From positions 992,001 to 1,056,000 of the forward strand of contig NZ_CP152375.1 in NCBI RefSeq assembly GCF_051132615.1: 64,000 nucleotides of DNA, read 5' to 3'. The notes below the pieces were generated by a model. That model did not search any database. It worked only from the letters and a program-made list of their open reading frames with translations, and was not told the DNA's origin. Below are positions 35,823 through 44,727 of this stretch, one piece after another. Made by a program: the position numbers and the translations under genes. Numbering within the stretch: position 1 is the stretch's first letter; each line of letters starts with the position of its first letter. Source of the stretch: G051132615 sp051132615 (GTDB lineage: Bacteria > Pseudomonadota > Gammaproteobacteria > Burkholderiales > Neisseriaceae).

Positions 35823-36551
35823 ATGCCTATTATTGTTGACAATCTAACGGTTTCTTATCAAAAACGCCCAGCGCTTCACCATATTAACTGCACATTTAAG
35901 GAACATGAAGCCTGTGCTATTTTTGGTCCAAATGGTGCAGGTAAAAGCACACTATTAAAAGCCTGTATGCATCTTTTACCTTGTGAAACAGGTGAAGTTA
36001 TGTGGCAACAGTTAAAACGCTGTGATTTGGCTTATCTACCACAACAATCAGAGATAGACCGCACACAACCAATGAGTGTTTTTGAATTGGTGGCAATGGG
36101 GCTTTGGTATGAATTGGGTTTATTCGGTGGCATCAATAAACAGCAAAAAGAACGAATAACAGAAGCGCTTGTACGTGTGGGTATGGCTGATTTTGCCCAT
36201 AGAACCATTGCTCAATTATCAAATGGACAACTACAACGTGTATTATTTGCCCGCATGTTGGTACAAGATGCTCAATTTTTACTTTTAGATGAACCCTTTA
36301 ATGCTGTAGATGCAAAAACAACCTATGCACTTTTGGCTGTACTACAAGAATGCTTAAATCAAGGTAAGGCAATAGTAGCTGTATTACATGATTATGAACA
36401 GGTTAGAGCATACTTCAATCGGACGATATTATTGGCAAAAGACAAAATTGCTGATGGTCCAACAAATGAAGTATTAACAGAAAACAATTTATTGCAAGCG
36501 AACCAACGCTTAATGAGTAAACAAGACAACACGTGGTGTGAGACCCCTTAA
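35823..36551 (+). CDS. znuC: Zinc ABC transporter ATP-binding protein
   Basis: A 242-aa ABC ATPase with Walker A GPNGAGKST, Q-loop 'AYLPQQSEID', signature 'LSNGQLQRV' and Walker B 'FLLLDEPFNAVD', then the H-loop 'VLHDYE'. The signature has Asn in place of the usual Gly (LSNGQ), as is common in metal ABC ATPases. The start is the ATG after AGGAG at 35813-35817; a longer frame beginning at 35772 would run through the 33-aa gene. It powers ZnuB. Confidence 0.93.
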   Translation: MPIIVDNLTVSYQKRPALHHINCTFKEHEACAIFGPNGAGKSTLLKACMHLLPCETGEVMWQQLKRCDLAYLPQQSEIDRTQPMSVFELVAMGLWYELGLFGGINKQQKERITEALVRVGMADFAHRTIAQLSNGQLQRVLFARMLVQDAQFLLLDEPFNAVDAKTTYALLAVLQECLNQGKAIVAVLHDYEQVRAYFNRTILLAKDKIADGPTNEVLTENNLLQANQRLMSKQDNTWCETP

Positions 36552-36556
36552 ATTTC

Positions 36557-37435
36557 ATGATGAATACCTTATACCTTTATTTTATCGAACCTTTCGTTGA
36601 GTTTTCATTCATGCGCTATGCTTTGGCCTCATGTTTTTGCCTATCCATTAGCAGCGCACCGATTGGTGTATTTTTAGTAATGCGCCGAATGAGCCTTATG
36701 GGAGACGCAATGAGCCACGCGGTGTTACCGGGAGCCGCCATAGGTTATATTTTTGCAGGTCTAAGCTTACCTTATATGAGCATAGGTGGCTTTATTGCTG
36801 GGGTATTAATGGCGATTTTTGCAGGGCTTGCCAGCCGTTTTACGACATTAAAAGAGGATGCTAATTTTGCTGCTTTTTATCTAACCTGTTTGGCTTTAGG
36901 CGTGTTATTGGTCAGTATGCATGGCGGCAATGTTGACTTACTCAATCTTTTATTTGGCTCGGTTTTAGGCGTGGATAAAATTGCTTTGCTTTTAGTCACC
37001 TCTGTTGCCACCATCAGCTTAACTTTATTGGCTATTATGTATCGCCCCTTAATGCTGGAAAGTATTGACCCTGTTTTTTTAAAAGCGGTTAACGGCAAAG
37101 GTGGATTATGGCATGTTTTATTTTTAATGCTGGTGGTCATTAATCTTGTGGCAGGTTTTCAAGCACTGGGTACATTAATGTCTGTAGGTTTAATGATGCT
37201 GCCTGCGATTACAGCTCGATTATGGGTACAGAGCATGGGGAAAATTTTATTACTGGCCACATTAATTGCTTTACTGAGTGCAACTGGAGGATTGTTATTG
37301 TCCTATCATCATGAATACCCTTCTGGGCCAGCCATTATTTTACTGTGTGGTTGCTTTTACTTATTTTCATTATTGTTTGGTCAATATGGTGGGGTGATCG
37401 CTCGTTATTTTCGCACCAAACACCATGTTAATTAA
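36557..37435 (+). CDS. znuB: Zinc ABC transporter permease
   Basis: A 292-aa permease of the ABC-3 family with about eight hydrophobic segments. Typical phrases are 'MRRMSLMGDAMSHAVLPGAAIGY', 'FGSVLGV' and 'ALGTLMSVGLMMLPAITARLW'. It follows znuC by five bases and precedes the binding-protein gene. Two adjacent ATG codons make the exact start uncertain by one residue. Confidence 0.93.
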   Translation: MMNTLYLYFIEPFVEFSFMRYALASCFCLSISSAPIGVFLVMRRMSLMGDAMSHAVLPGAAIGYIFAGLSLPYMSIGGFIAGVLMAIFAGLASRFTTLKEDANFAAFYLTCLALGVLLVSMHGGNVDLLNLLFGSVLGVDKIALLLVTSVATISLTLLAIMYRPLMLESIDPVFLKAVNGKGGLWHVLFLMLVVINLVAGFQALGTLMSVGLMMLPAITARLWVQSMGKILLLATLIALLSATGGLLLSYHHEYPSGPAIILLCGCFYLFSLLFGQYGGVIARYFRTKHHVN

Positions 37436-37455
37436 AACAATATAAAGGAGAAAAA

Positions 37456-38337
37456 ATGAATTTTTTAAAATTAATTGGTATTTTTTTCATCTGTACCAAT
37501 TTAGCTTATGCGGATAAAATAAATGTACTCACCAGCTTCAGCATTTTAAAAGACTTAACCGAACAAGTAGGTGGGGAACGTGTAACCGTCCAAAGCATTG
37601 TTGGCCCTAATCAAGATGCCCATATTTATCAAACTACACCAAACGACTTAAAAAAAATAAAAGCGGCAAAACTCATTATTGTTAATGGATTAGGTTTTGA
37701 AGGGGCAGGTCTTAATCGAGCAATCACACAAAGCAAAATCAAAATGGTTATCGCTTCTCGCGGTGTTCAAACATTATCACAAGAACATCATCATGATGAT
37801 CATAGTCATGGTTCAACAGACCCTCACGCATGGACAGACCCAACCTTAACCAAAATTTATGTAAAAAATATTGCTCAAGCATTAAGTTCAATTGACCCTC
37901 AAGGAACAGACTATTACCAAAAACATGCTACTGCATATACAAATGAGCTGACTCAATTAGATAACTGGGCAAAACAAAGTTTTGGCGCCATTGCTAAAAA
38001 CAAACGTAAAGTAATGACAGCACATGATGCTTTTGGTTATTTTAGTCACCATTACGATATTGAGTTTATTGCCCCACAAGGTGTAAACACTGAATCAGAA
38101 GCCTCAGCCAAAACTGTGGCACAAATGATTCGCCAAGCAAAAGCACAAAATATTAAAGCGATTTTTGCAGAAAATATTAAGGACGATCGTTTAATCAAAC
38201 AGATCAGTAAAGAAACAGGTGCCAAGGTACAAGGTAAGCTCTATTCAGATGCATTAAGTCCAAAAAATACTGAAGCGGACACCTATTTAAAGATGATGAG
38301 ATTCAACATCAATCAGTTAATCAACTCAATGAAATAA
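37456..38337 (+). CDS. znuA: Zinc ABC transporter substrate-binding protein
   Basis: A 293-aa periplasmic cluster-A-I binding protein with a signal peptide (residues 1-19, ending AYA). The ligand His in 'GPNQDAHIY', the His-rich loop 'EHHHDDHSHGSTDPHAW' (about residues 113-130) typical of zinc-type proteins, 'HDAFGYFSHHY' and the final ligand region 'SDALSPKNTEAD' are all visible. AAAGGAG precedes the ATG. The His-rich loop and linked zur support zinc over manganese. Confidence 0.93.
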   Translation: MNFLKLIGIFFICTNLAYADKINVLTSFSILKDLTEQVGGERVTVQSIVGPNQDAHIYQTTPNDLKKIKAAKLIIVNGLGFEGAGLNRAITQSKIKMVIASRGVQTLSQEHHHDDHSHGSTDPHAWTDPTLTKIYVKNIAQALSSIDPQGTDYYQKHATAYTNELTQLDNWAKQSFGAIAKNKRKVMTAHDAFGYFSHHYDIEFIAPQGVNTESEASAKTVAQMIRQAKAQNIKAIFAENIKDDRLIKQISKETGAKVQGKLYSDALSPKNTEADTYLKMMRFNINQLINSMK

Positions 38338-39000
38338 TTGAAAATATTTTACAATCTGCCAAAGTGCAAAGCATATAAGAAAAAGCCCTGTACCCATACG
38401 GACGGGCTTTTTTTGTAACCAATTTTTTACTGTTGCCGCAAATATACCTATAGCCAATAAATTGGGTAAGGTTCCCAAAGCAAAAGATGCCATACATAAA
38501 GCGCCCATTATAACTGAGCCTGAACTGAGTGAATAAATAGAAGCTGTATAAACCATACCGCAAGGCAGCCACCCCCAGATCATGCCAACAAAAAATGATG
38601 CACCCGCTGAACGAATAGGCAATAATTTTTGTAAAAATCTGTTTAATAGACGCCAAATCGGGCGCCCTATGCCTTCTATTTTATTAATTGTACTGGAAAT
38701 ACCCATTAAATAAAGTGCCCACAAAATCAATAATACATTGGCAATCACAAATAAAGTGTTTCTTAATACACTACCTTGTTCCAGAATAATGCCTAATTGT
38801 CCTATTCCACCTAAAATAGCACCAATTAAGATATAGCTACTTATTCGCCCCAGATTCAATAAAAGAATCAGTTTATAGCGGCTTAATTTGGGGGGTAACT
38901 GCAAAGCAAAAGCGGTCGATAAACCACCACACATGGCTGCACAATGCCCTCCGCCAGCCAATCCCATTAAAAATAACGATAACAAACTGATTTCAAGCAT
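38326..39000 (-). CDS. UreH-like / sulphite exporter TauE-SafE family membrane protein
   Basis: A 224-aa protein with about six hydrophobic segments. It has the UreH-like (COG2836) start 'LLSLFLMGLAGGGHCAAMCGGLSTAFAL' with CxxxC-like His/Cys residues, and 'GMIWGWLPCGMVYTA' in the second half. Relatives sit near cytochrome oxidase or metal genes and have been linked with copper or nickel handling or thiol transport. The last 12 bases overlap znuA convergently. The function is not established. Confidence 0.75.
   Translation of the reverse strand: MLEISLLSLFLMGLAGGGHCAAMCGGLSTAFALQLPPKLSRYKLILLLNLGRISSYILIGAILGGIGQLGIILEQGSVLRNTLFVIANVLLILWALYLMGISSTINKIEGIGRPIWRLLNRFLQKLLPIRSAGASFFVGMIWGWLPCGMVYTASIYSLSSGSVIMGALCMASFALGTLPNLLAIGIFAATVKNWLQKKPVRMGTGLFLICFALWQIVKYFQLFH
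38381..38415 (+). terminator. Terminator of the zinc operon, inside a convergent gene
   Basis: AAAAAGCCC (38381-38389) pairs with GGGCTTTTT (38405-38413), and the T-run continues to 38415; inner bases can extend the stem past a one-base bulge. It lies 44 bases after the znuA stop, inside the opposite-strand SafE-like gene. Confidence 0.75.
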
Positions 39001-39088
39001 AAATCGCCGCCCTTTTTTAAATTAAAAGGCATCTGTCGCCTCTTTTTTCTTCATTGTATTGTAATCATATTGGCCAAAAATAAAAAAT

Positions 39089-39116
39089 TTGATCATTGTT
39101 TTATGTGAATGATCAA
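39089..39116. promoter_or_regulatory. Perfect inverted repeat upstream of the SafE-like gene
   Basis: TTGATCATT (39089-39097) and AATGATCAA (39108-39116) are exact reverse complements with ten bases between them, about 90 bases upstream of the SafE-like start. Spacing is too long for FNR/CRP (TTGAT-N4-ATCAA). It could be an operator for a dimeric regulator bound over two turns. The rest of the gap (39001-39283) shows only the terminator at its right end. Confidence 0.4.
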
Positions 39117-39235
39117 TAAGATATTTGCCTGAATTTATTTAAAGATAAAATCAATACTTATTGCTATATTGAGCAGAGTCAAGAGAATTCATCTGTTGCG
39201 GTAATCTCTAAATAAGAATAGCCAATATAAAAACG

Positions 39236-39272
39236 CAAAAAAATACAGAATATAATGATTCTGTATTTTTTT
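39236..39272 (-). terminator. Bidirectional terminator after the L,D-transpeptidase genes
   Basis: An 11-bp stem AAATACAGAAT/ATTCTGTATTT (39241-39251 and 39258-39268) with T-runs on both strands, 16 bases after the stop codon of the transpeptidase gene. Confidence 0.88.
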
Positions 39273-39283
39273 GACATTAAACT

Positions 39284-40240
39284 TTACTCAAATTCTTTAA
39301 TCAATACATCCATGCCTAAATTTGATTCATTAAACAACTCAATCACATCTTCGCTCACCATTCGAACACAACCAAGGGAAGAAGGCGCCACACCAAAGGG
39401 GGCATGATCCCCTGCGCCATGAATATAAATATAACGTTTATATGAGTCAACAACCTGCCCATACTGGTTATATCCTTTATTTTTGCCTTCCTCCTGACCA
39501 CATAACCACATGATTCGAGTCAAAATCCAATCTTTTTTTGGATTCTCTTTGTGTAACTGTTCAGAATATTTCCATTGTGTTGCTTGGCGCCGTGAAAATA
39601 TTGTACGACTTTCTACCCCTTCACCTATTTTTTCACAGATTTTATGATGGCCTCGAGGTGTTTGATAGGTATTTTCCACCTCACCAACGCCATTTTTAGC
39701 AGTAGAAACGGGATACGTTTTTACTAACCGTCCCCAAGCATCATAATACTTCATGCTTTGACTTTGCGCCCCTACCACAAGCCATGGCGCATTTGCTGTA
39801 TATGGATTAGCATGTGTTTGGGCAAAGTCTGGACTAAGCATTTGTTGACTTAATAAATTAGCAACACACAAAGCTTTTTGCTGACAATTTGACATAGGCT
39901 GTGTATCTACAGAAGGCACCACAATAGTAGACTCTTCCACCTTTTTGGGTTCTTCTGTTTGTAAAATAGTTTCTTCTTGAAGAATGGGCTTTATACTTTG
40001 ACTTTCGGGCTGTGACTCATGTTGCTGTTTTGGCTCTTCTTCTGACTCAATTGTGTCTATTGTTTCTTGTGGTTCAATCACTGTGCTGTTTTGTTCTGGT
40101 GAGCCACGGTCATCATCTGTATGAATAATGGCCATCATTTCTTCCATTGTTGTGGGTTCTGATGCTGTTTGCGCAAAAACGGGCTTCATTAAAAAGCCAA
40201 CAAGAACTAAAAAAGTCAGTAATATGTTGAAAATTTTCAT
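39284..40240 (-). CDS. L,D-transpeptidase (YkuD domain) with an altered active-site motif
   Basis: A 318-aa exported protein: signal peptide (about residues 1-24, ending VFAQ), a ~100-residue Glu/Gln/Ser/Pro-rich linker, then a YkuD domain. The catalytic block reads H274-G-A-G ... S-S-L-G-C291-V-R, so the usual SHGC motif has Leu289 in place of His. The nucleophile Cys and upstream His remain. The start is the ATG at 40240; an upstream TTG lacks support. The gene follows a second YkuD gene by four bases, and both have 'TPRGHHKI' or 'TPRGKHYI' and 'DWIxxRIxWLCG' blocks, so they are duplicates that have diverged. Confidence 0.82.
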   Translation of the reverse strand: MKIFNILLTFLVLVGFLMKPVFAQTASEPTTMEEMMAIIHTDDDRGSPEQNSTVIEPQETIDTIESEEEPKQQHESQPESQSIKPILQEETILQTEEPKKVEESTIVVPSVDTQPMSNCQQKALCVANLLSQQMLSPDFAQTHANPYTANAPWLVVGAQSQSMKYYDAWGRLVKTYPVSTAKNGVGEVENTYQTPRGHHKICEKIGEGVESRTIFSRRQATQWKYSEQLHKENPKKDWILTRIMWLCGQEEGKNKGYNQYGQVVDSYKRYIYIHGAGDHAPFGVAPSSLGCVRMVSEDVIELFNESNLGMDVLIKEFE

Positions 40241-40244
40241 AAAT

Positions 40245-40721
40245 TCATTCAAATATGGTTACAGGTGTATAGACAGGTACTAAATTAAACAATTCTATCA
40301 CATCATGGTTACGCATTCTGATGCAACCATGTGATTTTGGCACACCCATTGGTTCCCAATCTGGCGTGCCATGAATATAAATATAACGACGAAATGAATC
40401 AACTTTTCCTAAGCGATTTTTACCTAACTCTAAACCACAAAGCCAAAAAATTCTTGATGTGATCCAATCTCGTTCAGGCGCACTTTCCTTCGTATAGGCA
40501 CAGCAAATTTCTCCAGTTGCTCTGCGTCCTTTAAAAGCCATCCCAATTGGTTCACCCTCACCTATTTTGGCACGAATATAATGCTTACCTCTTGGTGTTT
40601 GTTCACTACCAAAAATTTCTCCGGCACCATTTAGGGCTGTAGAAACTGAATAGGCTTTGATGAGCGTATTACCCTTCCACACTTTTAATAATTGCTGGTC
40701 AAGATAAACATGAATATCCAT
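40245..40721 (-). CDS. L,D-transpeptidase (YkuD domain), compact form
   Basis: A 158-aa single YkuD domain with an intact motif H117-G-T ... S-H131-G-C133-I-R. It begins directly with the domain (MDIHVYLDQQLLKVWKG) and has no signal peptide, although the family's substrates are peptidoglycan stem peptides in the periplasm. Either an exported form starts elsewhere or the enzyme acts in the cytoplasm on precursors. AGGAG precedes the ATG. It is coupled to the longer, exported paralogue downstream. Confidence 0.82.
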   Translation of the reverse strand: MDIHVYLDQQLLKVWKGNTLIKAYSVSTALNGAGEIFGSEQTPRGKHYIRAKIGEGEPIGMAFKGRRATGEICCAYTKESAPERDWITSRIFWLCGLELGKNRLGKVDSFRRYIYIHGTPDWEPMGVPKSHGCIRMRNHDVIELFNLVPVYTPVTIFE

Positions 40722-40807
40722 AAGTATCGCTCCTTATTTAAAAGGATTCGTGCCTTTAAAATTTAATGGTTCTTTTATATTCTATGTCAGAATACATGAA
40801 TAGATGT

Positions 40808-40842
40808 AAAAAAATCAGGCAATTTTAAATAAATTGCCTGAT
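40808..40842 (-). terminator. Terminator of the rpsU-yqeY-dnaG-rpoD operon
   Basis: A 12-bp stem ATCAGGCAATTT/AAATTGCCTGAT (40814-40825 and 40831-40842) followed leftward by TTTTTT, just after the rpoD stop. Confidence 0.9.
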
Positions 40843-40848
40843 CTATTA

Positions 40849-42795
40849 CTATTGATTATTTTGTTCACTGTCTAGGAAGCTTTTCAGTCGCTCACTACGT
40901 GTGGGATGGCGTAATTTACGTAAAGCTTTCGCTTCAATCTGACGAATACGTTCACGGGTCACATCAAACTGTTTGCCGACTTCTTCTAAGGTATGATCGG
41001 TATTCATATCAATACCAAAACGCATACGCAATACTTTAGCCTCACGCGGTGTCAAACTTTCTAACACTTCTTTTGTTGCTTCACGCAAAGATGTATGCAT
41101 TGCTGCATCGGCAGGAGCCATATTGTTTTGGTCTTCAATAAAATCCCCCAAATGCGAATCATCATCATCTCCAATAGGAGTTTCCATCGAAATAGGTTCT
41201 TTGGCGATTTTCATAATTTTGCGGATTTTATCTTCCGAAGTTTCCATCAGCTCGGCTAATTTAGCTGAATCAGGTTCCTCCCCTGTTTCCTGTAAATAAT
41301 GGCGAGAAATACGATTCATTTTATTGATGGTTTCAATCATATGTACAGGAATACGGATTGTACGCGCCTGATCTGCAATAGAACGAGTAATGGCCTGACG
41401 AATCCACCAAGTTGCATAGGTAGAAAACTTATAACCTCGGCGATACTCAAACTTATCAACCGCTTTCATCAACCCAATATTACCTTCTTGAATTAGATCA
41501 AGGAACTGCAACCCTCGATTGGTGTATTTTTTCGCAATAGAAATCACTAAACGTAAGTTAGCCTGAATCATTTCTTGCTTGGCTGCGCTGGTTTCACGCT
41601 CTCCTAACACCATTTGATGGCTGATCTCTTTTAATTCATCAATAGAAAGCATGGTTAATGCTTGTAAACGAGCGATCTCTTCTTGCTTTTCAATAATGGC
41701 GTGTTTGAAACGTGCTAAAGCATTACTCCATACTTTATCTTTCGCTACTTCTTGATCAACCCAATCTAAATTGGTTTGTTGATTTTTAAAAGAGCTAATA
41801 AAATGGGCTCGATCCATATTGACACGAGACACACTGATATCACGAATGTCTCTTTCTAAAGTACGAATTTGCTGAATACGTATACGCAAACTATCACACA
41901 GACTCTCAATTTGACGAGTTGCAAAACGAACTTTTAATAATTCTTCTGCAATAGCTTCTTGGGCTTGTGTGTATGCTTTATTATTTGTGCCACTTTTTTC
42001 TAAAGCTTTGATCATTTTGTCATAATGCTTTCTGACACCAACAAAATGTTCTAAGGTTTTTTGTTTGAGCTCTTCTAAATTAGCGCTATTAATTGCGTCA
42101 GCATCTTCTTCTTCAGATTCATCATCGTCTTCAGTGGCTTCATCGTCTTCAACAGCTACGGCCTCATCTAATAATTCTTCTGCGGCAGCTTCAAGTAAGG
42201 CAGCTTCTGCCTCTGCTTCTGGGTCAATGATTCCCTCAACCACTTCATCAACTCGAATCTCATCATTTTTAATTTGTTCAATTAACATGAGAATTTCACC
42301 AACAGAACCTGGGCAGGCACAAATTGCCTGAATCATGCTTTTTAGCCCGTGCTCAATTTTTTTGGCAATGATGATTTCATCTTCACGGGTCAATAAATCA
42401 ACTTGACCCATTTCGCGCATATACATACGCACAGGATCTGTAGTACGACCGAATTCAGAATCAACACTTGATAAAGCGGCTTCTGCTTCTTCTGCTGCAT
42501 CTTCATCTGTTACTGCTGCTGCATTGTCACTCATCAGTAAAGTTTCAGCATCTGGTGCTTGCTCTGTTACTTGAATGCCCAAATTAGTGAACATATTGAT
42601 GATACTTTCAATTTGTTCACTTTCAGAAATATCATCTGGTAGATGATCATTGATTTCTGCGTAGGTTAGATAACCTCTCTCTTTGCCCAGAATAATTAAT
42701 TGGCGCAAACGATTGCGCTGCTCATCTTCTGATAAAGAGGCATCATTTTGATTACGTTCTTCTGTATCAATTTCATCTGCTTGTTTTTTTGCCAT
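40849..42795 (-). CDS. rpoD: RNA polymerase primary sigma factor (sigma-70)
   Basis: A 648-aa housekeeping sigma factor with region 1.1 at the N-terminus, 1.2 'DPVRMYMREMGQVDLLTREDEI', a non-conserved region with a strongly acidic segment (about residues 205-240), 2.3-2.4 'DLIQEGNIGLMKAVDKFEYRRGYKFSTYATWWIRQAITR', and 4.2 'TLEEVGKQFDVTRERIRQIEAKALRKLRHP'. The start is the ATG at 42795 with GAG seven bases upstream; the longer frame opens only with TTG. It is last in the macromolecular-synthesis operon. Confidence 0.97.
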   Translation of the reverse strand: MAKKQADEIDTEERNQNDASLSEDEQRNRLRQLIILGKERGYLTYAEINDHLPDDISESEQIESIINMFTNLGIQVTEQAPDAETLLMSDNAAAVTDEDAAEEAEAALSSVDSEFGRTTDPVRMYMREMGQVDLLTREDEIIIAKKIEHGLKSMIQAICACPGSVGEILMLIEQIKNDEIRVDEVVEGIIDPEAEAEAALLEAAAEELLDEAVAVEDDEATEDDDESEEEDADAINSANLEELKQKTLEHFVGVRKHYDKMIKALEKSGTNNKAYTQAQEAIAEELLKVRFATRQIESLCDSLRIRIQQIRTLERDIRDISVSRVNMDRAHFISSFKNQQTNLDWVDQEVAKDKVWSNALARFKHAIIEKQEEIARLQALTMLSIDELKEISHQMVLGERETSAAKQEMIQANLRLVISIAKKYTNRGLQFLDLIQEGNIGLMKAVDKFEYRRGYKFSTYATWWIRQAITRSIADQARTIRIPVHMIETINKMNRISRHYLQETGEEPDSAKLAELMETSEDKIRKIMKIAKEPISMETPIGDDDDSHLGDFIEDQNNMAPADAAMHTSLREATKEVLESLTPREAKVLRMRFGIDMNTDHTLEEVGKQFDVTRERIRQIEAKALRKLRHPTRSERLKSFLDSEQNNQ

Positions 42796-42951
42796 GTTTC
42801 TACTCACATTCAAAATTGAGTGTCTTTGCTTTTTTGATTACGCATCATCATTTAAAATTTGGCTTTATTCTTTTAGCCCTAAAAGCGTACTATTCAGCGA
42901 ACAAAAACATTATTTCAGCCTTTAAACTTAGGCCACCTTAACCAACAACAA

Positions 42952-44724
42952 CTACTGTTTTTTTTGCATCAAAAGAGCCAACATCAGCTTTTCTTCTGCC
43001 TTTGTTAAACCACCTTGTCCTGCTTTTAACTTCAGTTTTTCGACTTGTGCCAATTTTAACTGAACCAATAATTTCTCAATACCATCAATAAATGACTCAA
43101 GAGCTTCTTGAGAGTCATCATTAAACTCTTCCTGTGTCACAAAAACCTGTGGCAAAATACTTTCTAATATTTCTTCGAACTCTGAACCACGCATATATTC
43201 GATTAATCTGGCACTACTGGCTTGTTCGCCCATTTGCTTTGCCACTTCGGCTAAAGTAACTAAACAAGCCATATCTTTGTTAAGCACAATATATTCTGGA
43301 ACAATCACATACTTTGCCCAACTAGGATTCATCAATAACCATTTAATCTGATTATGTACCAAACTAATAGAGCGCGGTCTAGTCGTGTTAACAGGCAATC
43401 GATAATTTTTTAGCCCTGTTTTGGCTTTTTTAGCTTTTTGTGTGCCTGTTAACAACTCAAAATCGTGTAAATCAACTGCAACCAATTCTGATAAACGCTG
43501 CTTGAGCAAAAAACCCAAAGCAGGAGCCTTAATCTGGCCTAACAATGGTGCACTTTGTTTAATTAAATCAGCTTTTCCTTCTGGCACACTTAAATTCACT
43601 TTACCCGTCAAATATTGAATAAAATAAGCAGATAAAGGCAAACTTTGTTCCAATAACATTTGTTCAAAGGCATCTTGGCCAAAAGCTCTGATATAACTAT
43701 CTGGATCGTGTTGTTCTGGTAAAAACAAAAAATAAAAAGCAACACCATCTTTAAGTAACGGCAATGCATTTTCTAATGCTCGCCAAGCTGCTTTTTGCCC
43801 TGCGGCATCACCATCAAAACAAAAATAAATTTGTTCGCTTTGCCGCATTAATAACTTAATTTGCTCTGACGTAGTTGCTGTACCTAAACACGCAACAGCA
43901 TAGCCTATACCAAACTGTGCTAAGGCCACAACATCCATATAGCCTTCTACAACCAAAACACGAGAATGCTCTTTTATAGCTGATCGTGCTTCATACAACC
44001 CATATAACTCCCGTCCCTTAGAAAATAATGGCGTTTCGGGAGAATTCAAGTACTTAGGTTCACCTTTATCCAGTATCCGGCCACCAAAACCAATTGTTGC
44101 CCCCCTCTGATTTTTTATGGGAAACATAATTCGACCACGAAATCGATCATAATGTTTTTGATCTTTTTCAATAACCAAACCTGATTCAACCAATAAATCA
44201 CTAGGGTAAGGATCAAATATTTGGCTTAAACCATCAAAGACATCTGGCGCAAAACCTAACTGGTAATGGGCAGCTATTTCTCCTGACAACCCCCGCTGTT
44301 TTAAATATGCAATGGCACCAGAAGATTGTTTAAGCTGCTTTTGATAAAACACCGCGGCTTGTTCGACCACACTTTCTAATGAAAGTTTTTTCTCTTTTTT
44401 TTGCTGAGTTTCCTGTGGTGTGTCATTTCGCACACCAACAGGCATACTCATACCCAATTGATTGGCTAAATTTTGTACCGTTTCAACAAAACTGGTTCCT
44501 TGATAATTCATCAAAAACCCAATTGCTGAACCATGTGCGCCACAGCCAAAACAATGATAAAACTGCTTGCTTGGGCTAACAGTAAAAGATGGACTCTTTT
44601 CTTTATGGAAAGGGCAACAAGCCATATAATTTTGCCCCCCTCTTTTCAGGGGAACATATTGCTCAATAATATCAACAATATCTACTCTGCTGAGTAGTTC
44701 GTCAATAAAGTCAGCAGGAATCAT
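42952..44724 (-). CDS. dnaG: DNA primase
   Basis: DnaG makes RNA primers at the replication fork. The 590-aa protein has the CHC2 zinc-binding domain (C37, H40, C58, C61), the catalytic core with Toprim motif 'VVEGYMDVVAL' and 'CFDGDAAGQKAAWRAL', and a C-terminal helicase-interaction region. It lies between yqeY and rpoD. Confidence 0.97.
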   Translation of the reverse strand: MIPADFIDELLSRVDIVDIIEQYVPLKRGGQNYMACCPFHKEKSPSFTVSPSKQFYHCFGCGAHGSAIGFLMNYQGTSFVETVQNLANQLGMSMPVGVRNDTPQETQQKKEKKLSLESVVEQAAVFYQKQLKQSSGAIAYLKQRGLSGEIAAHYQLGFAPDVFDGLSQIFDPYPSDLLVESGLVIEKDQKHYDRFRGRIMFPIKNQRGATIGFGGRILDKGEPKYLNSPETPLFSKGRELYGLYEARSAIKEHSRVLVVEGYMDVVALAQFGIGYAVACLGTATTSEQIKLLMRQSEQIYFCFDGDAAGQKAAWRALENALPLLKDGVAFYFLFLPEQHDPDSYIRAFGQDAFEQMLLEQSLPLSAYFIQYLTGKVNLSVPEGKADLIKQSAPLLGQIKAPALGFLLKQRLSELVAVDLHDFELLTGTQKAKKAKTGLKNYRLPVNTTRPRSISLVHNQIKWLLMNPSWAKYVIVPEYIVLNKDMACLVTLAEVAKQMGEQASSARLIEYMRGSEFEEILESILPQVFVTQEEFNDDSQEALESFIDGIEKLLVQLKLAQVEKLKLKAGQGGLTKAEEKLMLALLMQKKQ

Positions 44725-44727
44725 TTG

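Noticed and set aside
39089..39116. FNR/CRP site upstream of the SafE-like gene
   Set aside because: The half sites TTGAT and ATCAA are separated by far more than the four to six bases these regulators need.
42065..42331. A serine-rich 88-aa reading frame opposite rpoD
   Set aside because: It is the antisense of the acidic Asp/Glu/Ala stretch of RpoD and has no ribosome binding site.
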